NCBI GenBank assembly: GCA_963277665.1
Contig: OY728165.1
Span: 1,753,518,772-1,753,582,771 of the forward strand
Reading direction: 5' to 3'
Length of the DNA stretch: 64,000 nucleotides
From: Viscum album
Taxonomy: Eukaryota; Streptophyta; Magnoliopsida; Santalales; Viscaceae
Both the position numbers and the translations under genes were made by a program. Position 1 is the stretch's first letter, and the number at the start of each line of letters is the position of its first letter. Shown in pieces: positions 13,294 to 24,304 of the stretch. The notes beneath the pieces are model-generated. The model was not told the origin of the DNA, searched no databases, and worked only from the letters and a program-made list of their open reading frames with translations.

Positions 13294-15431
13294 TATAACA
13301 AACAGACATAGGTGTCCTTAAATCCTGGAACCCAACTCAGTCTTTCACATACTAAAAGGGCATTTATGATCCACATGGGCTAGAAATAAGAACCTAAGAA
13401 TCAAACAAGAAACCAAATGGAATGATTTTTTCCAACATGAACATACAAATGGCATATATATACACAATGAAAGAAGGACCAAAAAAATTAAAATAAATAT
13501 ATGCCATAAAGGTAATAGACACAGTGGAAAAAATGAATATAAAAGTATCCAAAATAAAATAAAATAGCTACTCCATGTGATGGAGTGGATGAACTCCCAC
13601 AATCTCACCAACAGATGAGCAACTCAGTTGACATGAAACCCCTTTTCCTCACTTCTGTGCCATTCCTATCCCATCGTTGGTAGACATACATACTTCTATA
13701 CAACACCAATGAGGTGCACATGGTGTTACATAACATGCTCAATAGGATCCCACCCAGGTGTTCCACAATACGTCTCTATTAAAAAAATCTGAAAATGTTC
13801 ATTTTAAATAAAACCTGGTATGATAAATAGTAAAGCTTCATTATATAAGACATAATAAACATTTCTTTTTTATCATAGTTCAAAAATAAATTAAATTATA
13901 TCAGTTTCAAATAATATATCCCATATCATATTTTACTTGTGTCAACATGTAAAGAATGGCAAAAACAATACAAATACAAGAAATAAAAAAACAGTAGAAA
14001 AATAGAAATCACATCACCAAGGACTACAATAGATCAGGTAGCAGTCTAATCGTACCAACCAATCTATGATAAGTGAAATATAGTACCTAAAGACAATCTT
14101 CTACACACAAAGAATAGGGAGATACCCCAAAATCATATACGTAACTAGATCCAATAATGTACACTCTAGTACAAGTGGAACACCTATAAATTGAACCCCA
14201 ATAATGGATGATGACCCCAAGCTAACCATTCCAACCAATAAATAGGATAACCCATGTTATTGTTTTCATAATAATCTCAATGGTTTAAAAACCATTTAAA
14301 TTTTTTTATTCAATTAAATTTTTAATAGGGTAACCATACCTTTTTCTGTTTCACATTTTATTCAGTGTATTAAAAAAATACACTTTTTCTATCTATTTAT
14401 CAAAATCAAAGGGAAAATAACTTTTATTAAAAATATCTTTCCAACAAACAAAAAAAATCATGAAATTTCCATATCAATTTATTTTTAAATTAATTTATTA
14501 AATATAGAAAATATGGTTTATAAAACATAGGCTAGAGATGGAACAACATACCTCTAAACTTGTGTCGCACACACCTTTAAGGGATCCACCAAGAAAGAAA
14601 ACCCTATGAAATCAATGAAGTCCCTATAATCCTATCCAAATCCCAAGATTGATCTAATTTAAAAAAAGGTCTAGTGGGTTACGGGAGGCCCACATACATT
14701 AAGATCGAACACCTACTATACCACAAACATCAAAGTATTAGACTCCAGAATGAGATTTCTTCATAGATCTAGATGAAGAATGAAGAAACACCAATTAAGA
14801 CCAATTAATCCTATAATTCATATCTAGGTAGTTATTGTTTTCAATGGAAATGTTGAATAAGAATGATAACTTAACTAGATAGATGAACCATAACCATAAT
14901 GATTATTGAACATTAAATCGATTGATACAGAACGAATAACATCTCCAAAAATCCCCAGAGAGGAAAATAGGTTTGAAGGAAAGAAGTACATGCAATCTAA
15001 TGATCACCAGAATCCCGAATGGCACCCAAAAACACTTATGCACAAGTAATTACAAGATATTTAACTCCTTTACATGTCCTGAAAACCACAATGTTAAAGT
15101 ATGTTGAAAGATACATCACTTCAGTTTAAATATCCGACCATTTGTTAACTCACAACATGTAAGATCTCTTCATATCATGTAACAGTTCACAGTGTGAAGC
15201 CTTTCAGGACCTATATCCAGTAAATCTTACACATTGTGTAACCAATTTACAAAGAGAGAAACCCTCTTATAACCTACTAAAAATGAAGTTAAAGTTGAGA
15301 GTCCAACCAATCTGTTACATCGCCATAACAGGTAACCTTTCAATTCCTTCTCATCCCTATACTAGTAATATAATAGGAAAACCATGACGTGTTTAAATAC
15401 ATACCAGATAGGTCAGTAAGGGGATGTTACA
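13294..15431 (-). repeat. Element 1 5' LTR
   Basis: It starts TATAACA, a mutated TGTAACA, and ends TGTTACA. It aligns with 6301-8488 along its length. It lies upstream of gag on the minus strand, so it is the 5' LTR. A short open frame on the minus strand at 13345-13611 has no recognisable similarity and is not called as a gene. Confidence 0.85.
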
Positions 15432-15436
15432 TTTTT
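15432..15436. repeat. Target-site duplication of element 1, right (TTTTT)
   Basis: It pairs with GTTTT at 6296-6300 with one mismatch. Immediately after it family R resumes, matching 61.14-61.35 kb. Confidence 0.5.
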
Positions 15437-18400
15437 AGTTGAGCCATGTCTTTAGTGGAACATCAGTGTTTTATTGTTAGCATTTTTGGATCATATGATT
15501 TATATATGGGGTGAGTGTACCCCCTTATAGATATTGGTTTCGGACTCGGAAAAACAATAATTTTGGGTATGGATATATGTTGGTTGTGAGGTGATTGAGA
15601 AATATATAAATCGAGCTGTAAATTTTTCCAATGTCATTGAAGCTTTTTTATACATCCCTAATCTAACTACTAATTAAGAAAATATATTTTTATGATAATA
15701 TTTTGGGAAGAAAATATTAGATATATACTTATTTCAATGAGGATATATAATTCCCCATACTATATATGATTTAATTGGGGTGCGAAGGTTTGTATATATA
15801 CCTATAAATTTCATATTGTATGTGATAGACTTCCAAATGAGTTATTGTAATGGATTGTAAGGTATATGATTCCCACTTACCATATGAATAGCCAAAGTTC
15901 CTAATACTATTATGGGATATTATAGTGTCTTTGCACACACTTACTAACTAGATTGATTTCTTTATAATATGGTATTACACACCTAATTTAAATCTATTTT
16001 GATTCCATGGAATAATATGTCTAATAACACTAATTACATTAATGGTGTGGGAAAGCATACCCATTTTTTTGTTGGATTACGTATGGAATAAACCATCATT
16101 TACATTATGATATGCTATTTTGGGACACTAATTTAGTTTTATGATTAGATCATGAAAAAGGGTATTATTACCATGGAATTGGGATCATGGAGTGTATTTC
16201 CCACAAATTTAAGGGGATAATGGAAATTGGTCCAAATGAATAGTTATATATTTTTACCCTTTTGATTGGGATACCTATACTTGGATGTGAAAACTCCATT
16301 GAAGGTGATGTGATAATGTTCATTATAGAACATGATTCGCATTCAAATAATGTATCCCATGATTTGGGATGAGCTTTCCTCTTATGGCATTCCCAAGACT
16401 AAGGATGTTATAACTTCATATAATTTTGTGGTAAAAATGTAATTGTTTATAAAGTATGATTTCTTTGGGATATTATATCAACTTATGGACAATTATTCCT
16501 ATTATTCATTAAAAAATATAAATAATGTATTAGGTATGTTATGTACACTTTTTTATTACATTATTAGGACACATTTCTTATATACTTGTTAGGAAACTAT
16601 GATATGAAGTTATGAACATTGATGTTAACAAGGCAGATGATGCACAATTTATTATTATTTAATATTTTTAGAGACACCTTGACACTGGTCAAATTAGGTA
16701 TTTTCCAACATGGGTGGAATTATAGTACCCATATATTTGGCATATTTATTATCACTTCTATTTCATGTGAAAACTTTTTTATGAGCATATCAAACTATAC
16801 ATGGACTTTCATATACTGGATATTTTAAGAAAATAATTGTTTTTGGCCTATAAAGTTTCAATCAACCCCTCCCAAAATTCCATTGTAATGGAGTATAAAT
16901 CATGGTTTCATGTTTGGAAAAAGGAAAATACACATTAATTAGATGGTTGAAAAGGTTGAGTCTAGATATATTAAAGAGATTAGACCAGGTAGGTGATCAG
17001 AACAATGGTTTGGTATACTCGTATTTGATTTAATTGTTTTAGATAAATTATTTTTTTTAGCCTTCAAGGTACCTTCCATATATTTATGTCTAATATGAAA
17101 TCACTTCCAGTCACTTTATTATAACACAAGCGATATTATTATTTTTATTGATGACAAACAAAATGATATATTATTTTGAAAACATTATATTGTGATGAAT
17201 CCTAATCATATTTCATCTACTATGTTTGATGAACATCTATACCAAAGAGGGTATATTTATCCCACTACTTATATATACCATTACCACATACTAGAAAGCT
17301 TTGGAATATGCATAGGGTCACAAGAAGTTGTTTACACCCAGTGGTCATAAAAGAGGTGAATTAGATTGGGGATAAGAAAATGTATCCTCAAAGACTGTAT
17401 TTTCATTTATACTTATTTGGGATATGGTACACAAAGATAATATTTTCCAAAAAATTGGATGGATTTTAATTTTTTCTCAAACCACACCTTCTTCAATGGA
17501 AATCCATGTTACTAAAGAGTTTGGATTGGTGTTTTGGACATTTACAATTACTGTTGAGGTTTTAATTATTACATCTATATTCTTTGGGTATGATTGATTA
17601 ATTGGGTTTTACTAGACCTGATATGGAATGTGGAATGCATTCATGCATCAAATTTCTATGTACAATTCACATGAAATTTATGTACATTAATTTTTTAGTA
17701 CCTTGACATTGATATAGTGTATAAATATTTAATTTTTTGTAGTAACCTATTTTTTTCTATAAACATGATGTTGTAATTTTACATAACAAGACTCATATTT
17801 TAAATTATTTTATTAACTTTTAATAAATAATTGGTGGAACTCTTGATATATATATATATGAAATATTTATCGAGTACACAAATGTTGGGATAATTGTTTT
17901 CCCATGTGATGTGAGAACCTTATGAAGAGTGTGGGTATGGAGTAACAAGATACATGTTCTCCTAAATCCATTTAATTATTGTGAGGTTGTAATGGGACAT
18001 ATTTATTAGGGGTTGGGGGTAGAATTATTAATATACCTATAGATTTGATAGTGAAACTAATGGGTCTGTCTTGTATATGGCTATAGGGTGAGTGTTGTTA
18101 ACTCTGACTGTGTGGCTTGGCAAGGGATTACAGATTACTCTATTGATAAAGGAACATAATATGGTGATAAAACTTGAATTTCCTTAGATTTATAATAAAG
18201 AATAAATTAATTTACTTCATGGTGTTTTAATATATTTAGATAAGGTCTATAGTCTATATTATAGATCATATTGATGATTTTACCATATATAGGATCACTG
18301 GTAAATTAGGTATTGTCTATGTGATAGGGTTTTTATAGATTATACCAAGAATGGGTTGTGATGATGTGACCGTAGTTTAAGAATGTGGTGAGACTAACTC

Positions 18401-18873
18401 TAGTGTATATATTTTTTATTGTAATCATGGTAAGATACTTGTATGATTCATATGATCTAAATTACATGTGAGTGAGGTTTTAGAAAATATTAACTCAACA
18501 TAAGATATTCATTGTGGTATATTGATATAGTTTCATGGGTTGTGTTCCATGTGGGTATGTGATTAACATTATGTGAGGGATCAATTCTTGACTAGGTTAT
18601 ATAGGCAAGGATTGTTAGGATGTGACTCTTGATGAGGTGATTTGTATTATTAATAATGTATCACTTGGGGTTGAACTTCCTTGGTGTTTTCTTCCGATTA
18701 ACCATGGTAGCTGTGTAATCCATCACATGTAAGGATTTATGACTCCTCCCTTGATTTCAATTAATAGGATAGTCTTTTATATAACGTGTGATACATTTTA
18801 TGATGGATTTACCTCTTATTGTCCACTAAATATTGTTATTTGTGTTTGGGTAGGATTTATTAGAGTTTTATGG
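15437..18873. repeat. Family R continuation, no gene seen
   Basis: The sequence resumes the interrupted repeat: 15490-15600, with TATGGGGTGAGTG and GGTATGGATATATGTTGG, matches 61210-61320, with TATGGGGTGAGT and GGTATAGATATATGTTTGG. 16080-16140 matches 61740-61800 around CATTTACATTATG. After about 16.8 kb the match to the other copy is lost. The small frame at 16619-16828 has no recognisable similarity. No coding motif was found to 18.87 kb. Confidence 0.5.
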
Positions 18874-18878
18874 AATAT

Positions 18879-20842
18879 TGTAATGTACTGACCTGGGAGC
18901 CACTGCACGATGCTCTGAGTCAGTTGTTCACAAGCCCTAAAGTGCTCCTCCCCATACACAAGAGGGTATCGACTAGAAGCGAGGGTCTAGTAAGTAAGTC
19001 TTGGGGAGACTATACCCTTTTTATTAGAATAAAATACCAGCGGAAGTAAAATAGAAACATTGGAAGCATATATAATTATAACGGTAAAATGTAGAAAGAA
19101 TAACCAAGATAGGAAATACAACACTAAAATGAAAGGTAAAGAATCATATGACTATGAATGTGCCAAGTGTCTACAATGAAAATGAATGTAAAGACACAAT
19201 GTCTCCAAATGGGTCTCGACCCACATCTGGTTCCCTCTTCCATGATCCAAACCCAAATAGCACTCTAACCAGGGTTCTTGCCGTTGTCTTGTCCTGCAAC
19301 ATCAAAGTCTATCCGGGTACCATTCAGGAGGCCCATGTAGGGTTTGAGTATGACTCAGTAGATCACCACCAACACTGTCAAAACAAAATCCGGTCATAAG
19401 TAGTGTATGTAGTTGCATTAATAATAAATAAAGACAAAAAAGAAGACAACTATATTTATCCAATTAACCTTTATTTAAAACATTAAACATCCATGTTCCC
19501 GAGAACACTTAAAATATAATGCTTACTTCGTCCTGTGTAGGATACTAAACCATTTCCCTTGTTCTATTCCTAATTACTGTGTCACAATATTATGTTTATG
19601 AAATATCCAAATGAAACCATAGTACAAAATAAATGAAAGAGTGTAGAACATCGTGTCTAGCACATATGTGAGTATTTGGAGCATCAGTCCCTGTCTTACA
19701 ACCCCATGGGTATTTGGAGCATCATCCATGTCCCATAAAATATCAATTTCATGCACGTCATTGGTTCTAAAATGCCATGTCTAGAACCTTTTTGGGTATT
19801 TGGGGGGTCATTTTGTGTCCCACATCCCTTTTTCATATCAAATATCCAATTAACATATACAACCATATTCAAATGTTTAATCATCTTTATCCCTCCATCA
19901 TATCTCTTACCCATATACAGCTAGATCCACAATTCACAAAGAACCACATAACCAAACCACCAATTAAATATTTATGCCATGAAATTTATACTACTGCATA
20001 CATTTAACAAGAAAAGACTGTGGTATTGGATTTAGACCACCTACCTTGATTTATTGATGGAAGTTAGCTCAACAAGAAACCCCACAATCTCATTGGCATA
20101 ACATCGTCGATCAAGTTCATGATCTAAATCCATAAAACCAAAATTAATATCAACGACATCAAGATCGTGCAAAACTAGATCCTGATCCACAATTCATGTT
20201 CTATACCTCAACTCATAGGTTTAAATCCATGGAAACATTGGAAATATCCCATGAAATTATCAATGAATGATAGAGGACTAAATGGAAGACTTAACAGGAT
20301 GAAATCCACTTACCGGAAAGAGAGAATATCTTCAATCCAAGCCTTTAATCTTGTAGAAAGATGTTCGGATCACCTTGGAATCTTTCTAAGAGGATTTAGA
20401 AACACCTATAATGTGTCAAGCAAGAGTATAGGTTAGAAATATGGAATTCATTGGGTTCAGGTGGGTTTTAAGAAATATTTTTGTAGTTACAAACCTCGCG
20501 CACGGTTTCCTAGACAGTGGCATCTAGTTTGTCAAACCGTGCTCAAACCATGTGGACCTCACTATCCCGAGATGCATGGTAAGCATGGTTTGTTTACATG
20601 GTTTGTCAAAACATGTGAAAACCATGCGTACCACTCGGAAAAATTCTGCTTGGTTGGCCTGGTTTGGTCGCATGGTTTGTCAAACCGTGTACAAACTGTG
20701 AACAACCCTCTGCCCTTTTGTTTTACATAAAACATCACACAAACACACCCCAAGTCAAAACTATAAAATAGAGATACACAAAAGATTTACTGTACCTGAA
20801 AATGTGTCTGATATTGATTCCAGAAAAGGTCAGCATCTTACA
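18879..20842 (-). repeat. Element 3 3' LTR
   Basis: It runs from TGTAATGTACTGACC to CATCTTACA and aligns along its length with 35038-37006. Shared blocks include GACCTGGGAGCCACTG near the start and AATAAAATACCAGCGGAAGT about 150 nt in. Divergence by eye is roughly 17-19% over the first 240 bases. Short frames inside it (19148-19399, 19574-20007, 20251-20730) are chance frames. Confidence 0.9.
20501..20703. repeat. Palindromic modules in the element 3 3' LTR (U3 part)
   Basis: Three inverted-repeat modules built from CA[CT]GGTTTG and its complement CAAACC[GA]TG follow one another. The first has arms CACGGTTT at 20501-20508 and AAACCGTG at 20534-20541. The second has CATGGTTT at 20597-20604 and AAACCATG at 20619-20626. 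A third, weaker, lies near 20670-20703. On the minus strand they fall in the first 350 nt of the LTR, the U3 region where enhancer elements would sit. Confidence 0.6.
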
Positions 20843-20855
20843 TTCTCCACACCTT
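20843..20855 (-). other. Element 3 polypurine tract
   Basis: The minus strand reads AAGGTGTGGAGAA directly before the LTR start TGTAAGATG. It is a modest purine tract but is in exactly the expected place. Confidence 0.6.
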
Positions 20856-20879
20856 ATAACGGCTCGTCCTCGAGCAATA

Positions 20880-21265
20880 ATCCTGAACTTCTCTGATATT
20901 CTGAGATAAAAAGATTGGGACACTGAGTCCATATATCTGACTCCCTTTCCCATGTATCTTCTTGCACACGTCCATGTTATCATAAAACACGTACTATTGG
21001 TACAGTCTTTCCTCTCAACACCTTCTCACTACGATCCAACACACGTATCAGATGTTCCTAAAAGGACATATCTATTTCTAGATCAACATCATCCACATCG
21101 ATCACATGATAAGGGTCTGGGTGACACCGTCATAGTTGTGATACATATAAAACATCATGAATAGCACTATATTTCTATAGAAGACCCAATTCGTATGCCA
21201 CCAGCCCAAATCTCTTTACAACCTCAAAAGATCCAACAAACCTGGGTGCCAACTTTCCCTTCCTT
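20880..21265 (-). pseudogene. Element 3 integrase C-terminus and chromodomain remnant
   Basis: The minus strand encodes KGKLAPRFVGSFEVVKRFG near 21180-21260, the integrase GPY/F-like module (normally KLAPRFVGPFEVV). The linker VLYVSQL and DPYHVIDVDDVDL follow. The chromodomain comes next: VLDRSEKVLRGKTVPIVRVL near 20980-21055, then EDTWERESDI near 20935-20975. The order and spacing match plant chromoviruses. It carries several stops and a frameshift between the GPY/F module and the chromodomain. The PPT follows directly. Confidence 0.8.
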
Positions 21266-21579
21266 GGTATACTGCAGTGACCCAACCTAGGTGAAACCCG
21301 AAGAAATACACGATCACCCTCTACAAACTCTAAGGGTCATAACCATCTATCATCTTATGACTTATTCCTACTCTGAGCTGTACCCATACGTTTTGAAAAT
21401 TAGATGAACCCGCTCGGTCATCTCCTGCATGAGACTTGGTCCCATCAACTCTCACTCACCTGCTTCTATCCAGCATAGCAGTGATTTTCAGGGCCTACCA
21501 TAAAGATCTTCATATGGGGACATCTGTATAGTTGAATGGTAAATTTTTTTTATTGGAAAACTCTACTAAATCTGGGATC

Positions 21580-22100
21580 CTTTCCCATGAACAACCGAAG
21601 TCAGGTAAACACACTCTCAACATATCCTCAAGCACCTGTCTAGTACGCTCTGACTATCCATCTGTTTGAGGATGGAAATCCGTACTCTATAAAACATGCG
21701 TACCAAGTGTCCTTTTTCAATCCCTTCCAGAAGCGTGAAGTAAACTGTGTCTCGCGATCCGAAACAATAGTTCGTGGCCCCCCATCAAATCGAACTATCC
21801 TATGTAAATATAGATCTTTTAACTTCTCACCTGTAAAAGTTTCCCTTATAGGTAAGAAATGTGTCACCTTTGTCAGTCGATCCATAATAACCCAAATAAC
21901 ATCATTCTTCCTAAGGGTTTTTGGAAGGCCTATCATGAATTCTAGGGTCACATCATCCCACTTCCATTCTGGAATCGACAAAGGTCTTAGTAAAGCTATA
22001 TGTCGTTGATGATCTGCCTTCACCTGCTGACATCTAAAGCATCGTGTCACAAACCCCACTATCTCATTCTTCATGCCTGACCACCAAAACTGTCATCACA
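21580..22100 (-). pseudogene. Element 3 integrase remnant
   Basis: An open frame of 144 codons (21640-22074) covers the zinc-binding end and most of the catalytic core. It has CFRCQQVKADHQR with both Cys kept, then IPEWKWDDVTLEFMIGLP, where the first catalytic Asp has become Glu, then WVIMDRLTKVTHFLPI, then TIVSDRETQFTSRFWKGL with the second Asp kept. The third acidic residue survives in an SERTRQVLEDML motif just beyond the stop, near 21610-21640. Apart from the first catalytic residue it is one of the better preserved parts of the window. Confidence 0.9.
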
Positions 22101-22251
22101 GATCACAATACATTTTGGTCACACCTGGGTGAACTTCCCATTCTAAGGCAAGAAAGTCTAACATGAGCTCCTCTCACATGCTCGTAGGAATAACAACCTG
22201 ATTCTTCATATGAACGATATCTTTCTCATCTATCTTCCAGTTCGAAGGTGA

Positions 22252-22588
22252 CTACCCACCTATAATGTTCTCCGTCAAGGCCAAGCATTCTGTGTCCTTA
22301 TATTGGTTATCCTTGATCAATATCAATATTGTAGACTCCACTAAAACCAACATGAGTTCCATTTCCTCCTTTCTCTTGTTAACCACAACTTTCATTTCAG
22401 CTAGCAATGACATCATCCTCCACTCGGCACTAGATTCCTGAACAATCTGAGTGTGAGTTTTCCTACTCAATGCATAAGATACATCGTTTCCTTTCCCAGG
22501 TGTATATAACAACTCAAAATCAAAAGGCTATATATACTCAACCCATCTCCACTGTCGAAGATTCAAATGGCGCTGAGAAAAGATGTAC
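22252..22588 (-). pseudogene. Element 3 RNase H-integrase connector (downstream part)
   Basis: From the nested insertion point the minus strand continues with YIFSQRHLNLRQWRWVEYI, a stop, then FELLYTPGKGNDVSYALSRK (normally FELLYHPGKANVVADALSRK). This is the end of RNase H and the start of the integrase region. The first residues directly continue the motif cut at 31587, showing that 22588 and 31587 were once adjacent. Confidence 0.9.
22584..22588. repeat. Target-site duplication of element 2, left (TGTAC)
   Basis: TGTAC precedes the LTR start and is identical to TGTAC at 31582-31586. It is a perfect 5-bp duplication, the usual size for Ty3/gypsy insertions. Confidence 0.92.
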
Positions 22589-22819
22589 TGTAACGACCCG
22601 GAATTTTGAATAAATCTTGTTTCCTAATTTTTTGTGTTATTATATTTTTTATACTCAACAAAACTGTTTCATTTGATAATATGAGTATAATTAATATGAG
22701 ACCATTGGGTTTTGAATGTTATGTGACCATTGTTCAATATGACCACTAGAAACTAAACATTTCGATTATTGTGTCTAAATAAATGTAATCATGGTTACTT
22801 AATATAGAAAGAAGATTTG

Positions 22820-23089
22820 ATGGCCTCACCCAGTAGTCTTGGACCAATCGAATCCCATCTAACAGAACATGGGAAGGAGGTAGCACCACTGTGCTTTGCT
22901 CTGGACCAAACCCAAGCTGAACTTCATCGTGTGAAGCTAGAACGGAATGTCCTTCATGAGAAGTTCAAACTGATAGAAATTACTACTCATGTAATGTTGG
23001 CCGAGCCACCCCAAGATTCTATCACCCTAGAACACCTTATTCTTAGGTCCTATGCTGGTGTGATAAGGGGCTATGTAAGGAGACCGTAA
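22820..23089 (+). CDS. Unrecognised 89-aa open frame inside the element 2 5' LTR
   Basis: It begins with ATG (an in-frame TTG precedes it) and reads MASPSSLGPIESHLTEHGKE, then a Leu/Glu/Lys-rich stretch AELHRVKLERNVLHEKFKL around residues 34-52 that could form a coiled coil, and ends VIRGYVRRP. No family is recognised. It is not Gag, protease, RT, RNase H or integrase. The 3' LTR copy (28596) starts almost identically (MASPSHLGPIKAHLSELGKE) but carries one extra A and shifts frame near residue 32. It lies in U3, about 1.2 kb before the TATA box, so the element's own promoter would not place it near the 5' end of the genomic RNA. It may be a captured fragment or a chance frame; function unknown. 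Confidence 0.4.
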   Translation: MASPSSLGPIESHLTEHGKEVAPLCFALDQTQAELHRVKLERNVLHEKFKLIEITTHVMLAEPPQDSITLEHLILRSYAGVIRGYVRRP

Positions 23090-24026
23090 CTGCCTTGTGT
23101 AATCCTTTATTTTAATTAAAAATTTTGATTTCTTCTTATGATGATGTTTATGAATTTTTAAATATCCTGATAAATGTAGTATGCATATTTTTGGTAAATT
23201 TTAGAGAAAGGATATTTTTAAAAAATGTTTATGTAAACAATTAAAATTGTGTAATGATTTTCAAAAAATGGTCTTCTAAAATTATGTTCAGCATGAAATT
23301 TAGAATCTAATATGATAAACTTAATTTTTGATGAATAGTAAATTATGAATAGTGATTTTATGCTTAGGATTTGTAATGTGACCAAATGGATTAGTAATCT
23401 CACTTAAACAAAGTATTAATATAATCTAGGCACCTGGATTAATTAATGTGATTCAATAAAATGGTTAAATAAAAGTATCATAAATTATTAATCATGTATG
23501 AGTTTTTTTGGTGAATATTGTTTTTTAATTAAAATTTAAATTAAATATATTTAGAAAATTATTTTTATAATATGGATTTCATTTTTCATCTCAAAGCATC
23601 GATATTTTGTTAAAGTAATTTTTGGGGATTTTTCTGAAATAAATGAATTTTCGGTGAATAGTGTATTTATTTAAAAATTAAATTAAAAATATTTAGAATT
23701 TTTTTTATAAAGTGGAGTTTATTTTTAAAATCAGAGCAATTATATTTGGTTAAGGTGATGTTTTGGGATTTTGCTGAGTAAGTTGAATTTTCAGTGAATA
23801 GTAAAAATACAGTTTTAGGGTTTCGGTATGTTTAATGACATCATAACTGTGTCACGATGATATCATGAGATATTTTATGGGTTGGATGACCAAAGGTGTT
23901 GAATTATTGTATGGGGTCCTCATGTGTCCGAACTAACTGGGAAATACCATGGGAGAGCCCATGGTTTTGAGAAAACCACTTGCGAGGTGTCCCTTGGCCA
24001 TTAATGCCTTGTCCCGTCATATTCCC

Positions 24027-24034
24027 TATAAATA
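24027..24034 (+). promoter_or_regulatory. TATA box of the element 2 5' LTR (TATAAATA)
   Basis: CCCTATAAATACC sits in a locally C-rich stretch and is conserved at 29803-29810 in the 3' LTR. Transcription should start about 30 nt downstream (near 24060). That leaves roughly 2.35 kb of R-U5 leader, which holds the tandem repeats. Confidence 0.75.
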
Positions 24035-24304
24035 CCAACTGGTTCCTCTATTAGTTTCCAATCCCAACTCCCCCACAATGAAGATCTGGTCTCATTACCT
24101 CCCAAGGAGTCGTCCCAAGGTTCCCCCAAGACCTCAAGGTCCCAACCATTATGTTATAAGAGTTACGTTTAAGGGAAGGGATCCTACCTCTCTCTTTCTT
24201 TTCATGTAATCTCATTTATGCCATTTCTTTTATCCTCTGTGTTATTATATTGGAGGATGTTCTTTTATATTCCTCTTACATCCCTTTTAAGGTTCCCATT
24301 ATGA

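Larger units (their letters stand above)
6301..15431 (-). mobile_element. Element 1: full-length decayed Ty3/gypsy chromovirus
   Basis: This is a 9131-bp LTR retrotransposon read on the minus strand. It has two diverged LTRs of 2188 and 2138 bp, a PPT, a Met-tRNA-like PBS, and remnants in the order gag, protease, RT, RNase H, integrase, chromodomain, which is the chromovirus order. All frames are broken, so it cannot move on its own. The LTR copies differ by roughly 25-30% by eye, which makes it one of the older insertions here. It sits in family R DNA. Confidence 0.9.

Noticed and set aside
20461..20753. Overlapping open frames of 89 and 63 codons on both strands
   Set aside because: They lie in the U3 palindromes of the element 3 LTR. 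Inverted repeats keep both strands open at once, and no protein family is recognised.
23949..24209. 86-codon frame around the element 2 promoter, with a partial counterpart at 29713-29928
   Set aside because: It overlaps the TATA box and predicted start site and differs in frame and length between LTRs. Pro/Ser richness reflects the locally C-rich DNA.
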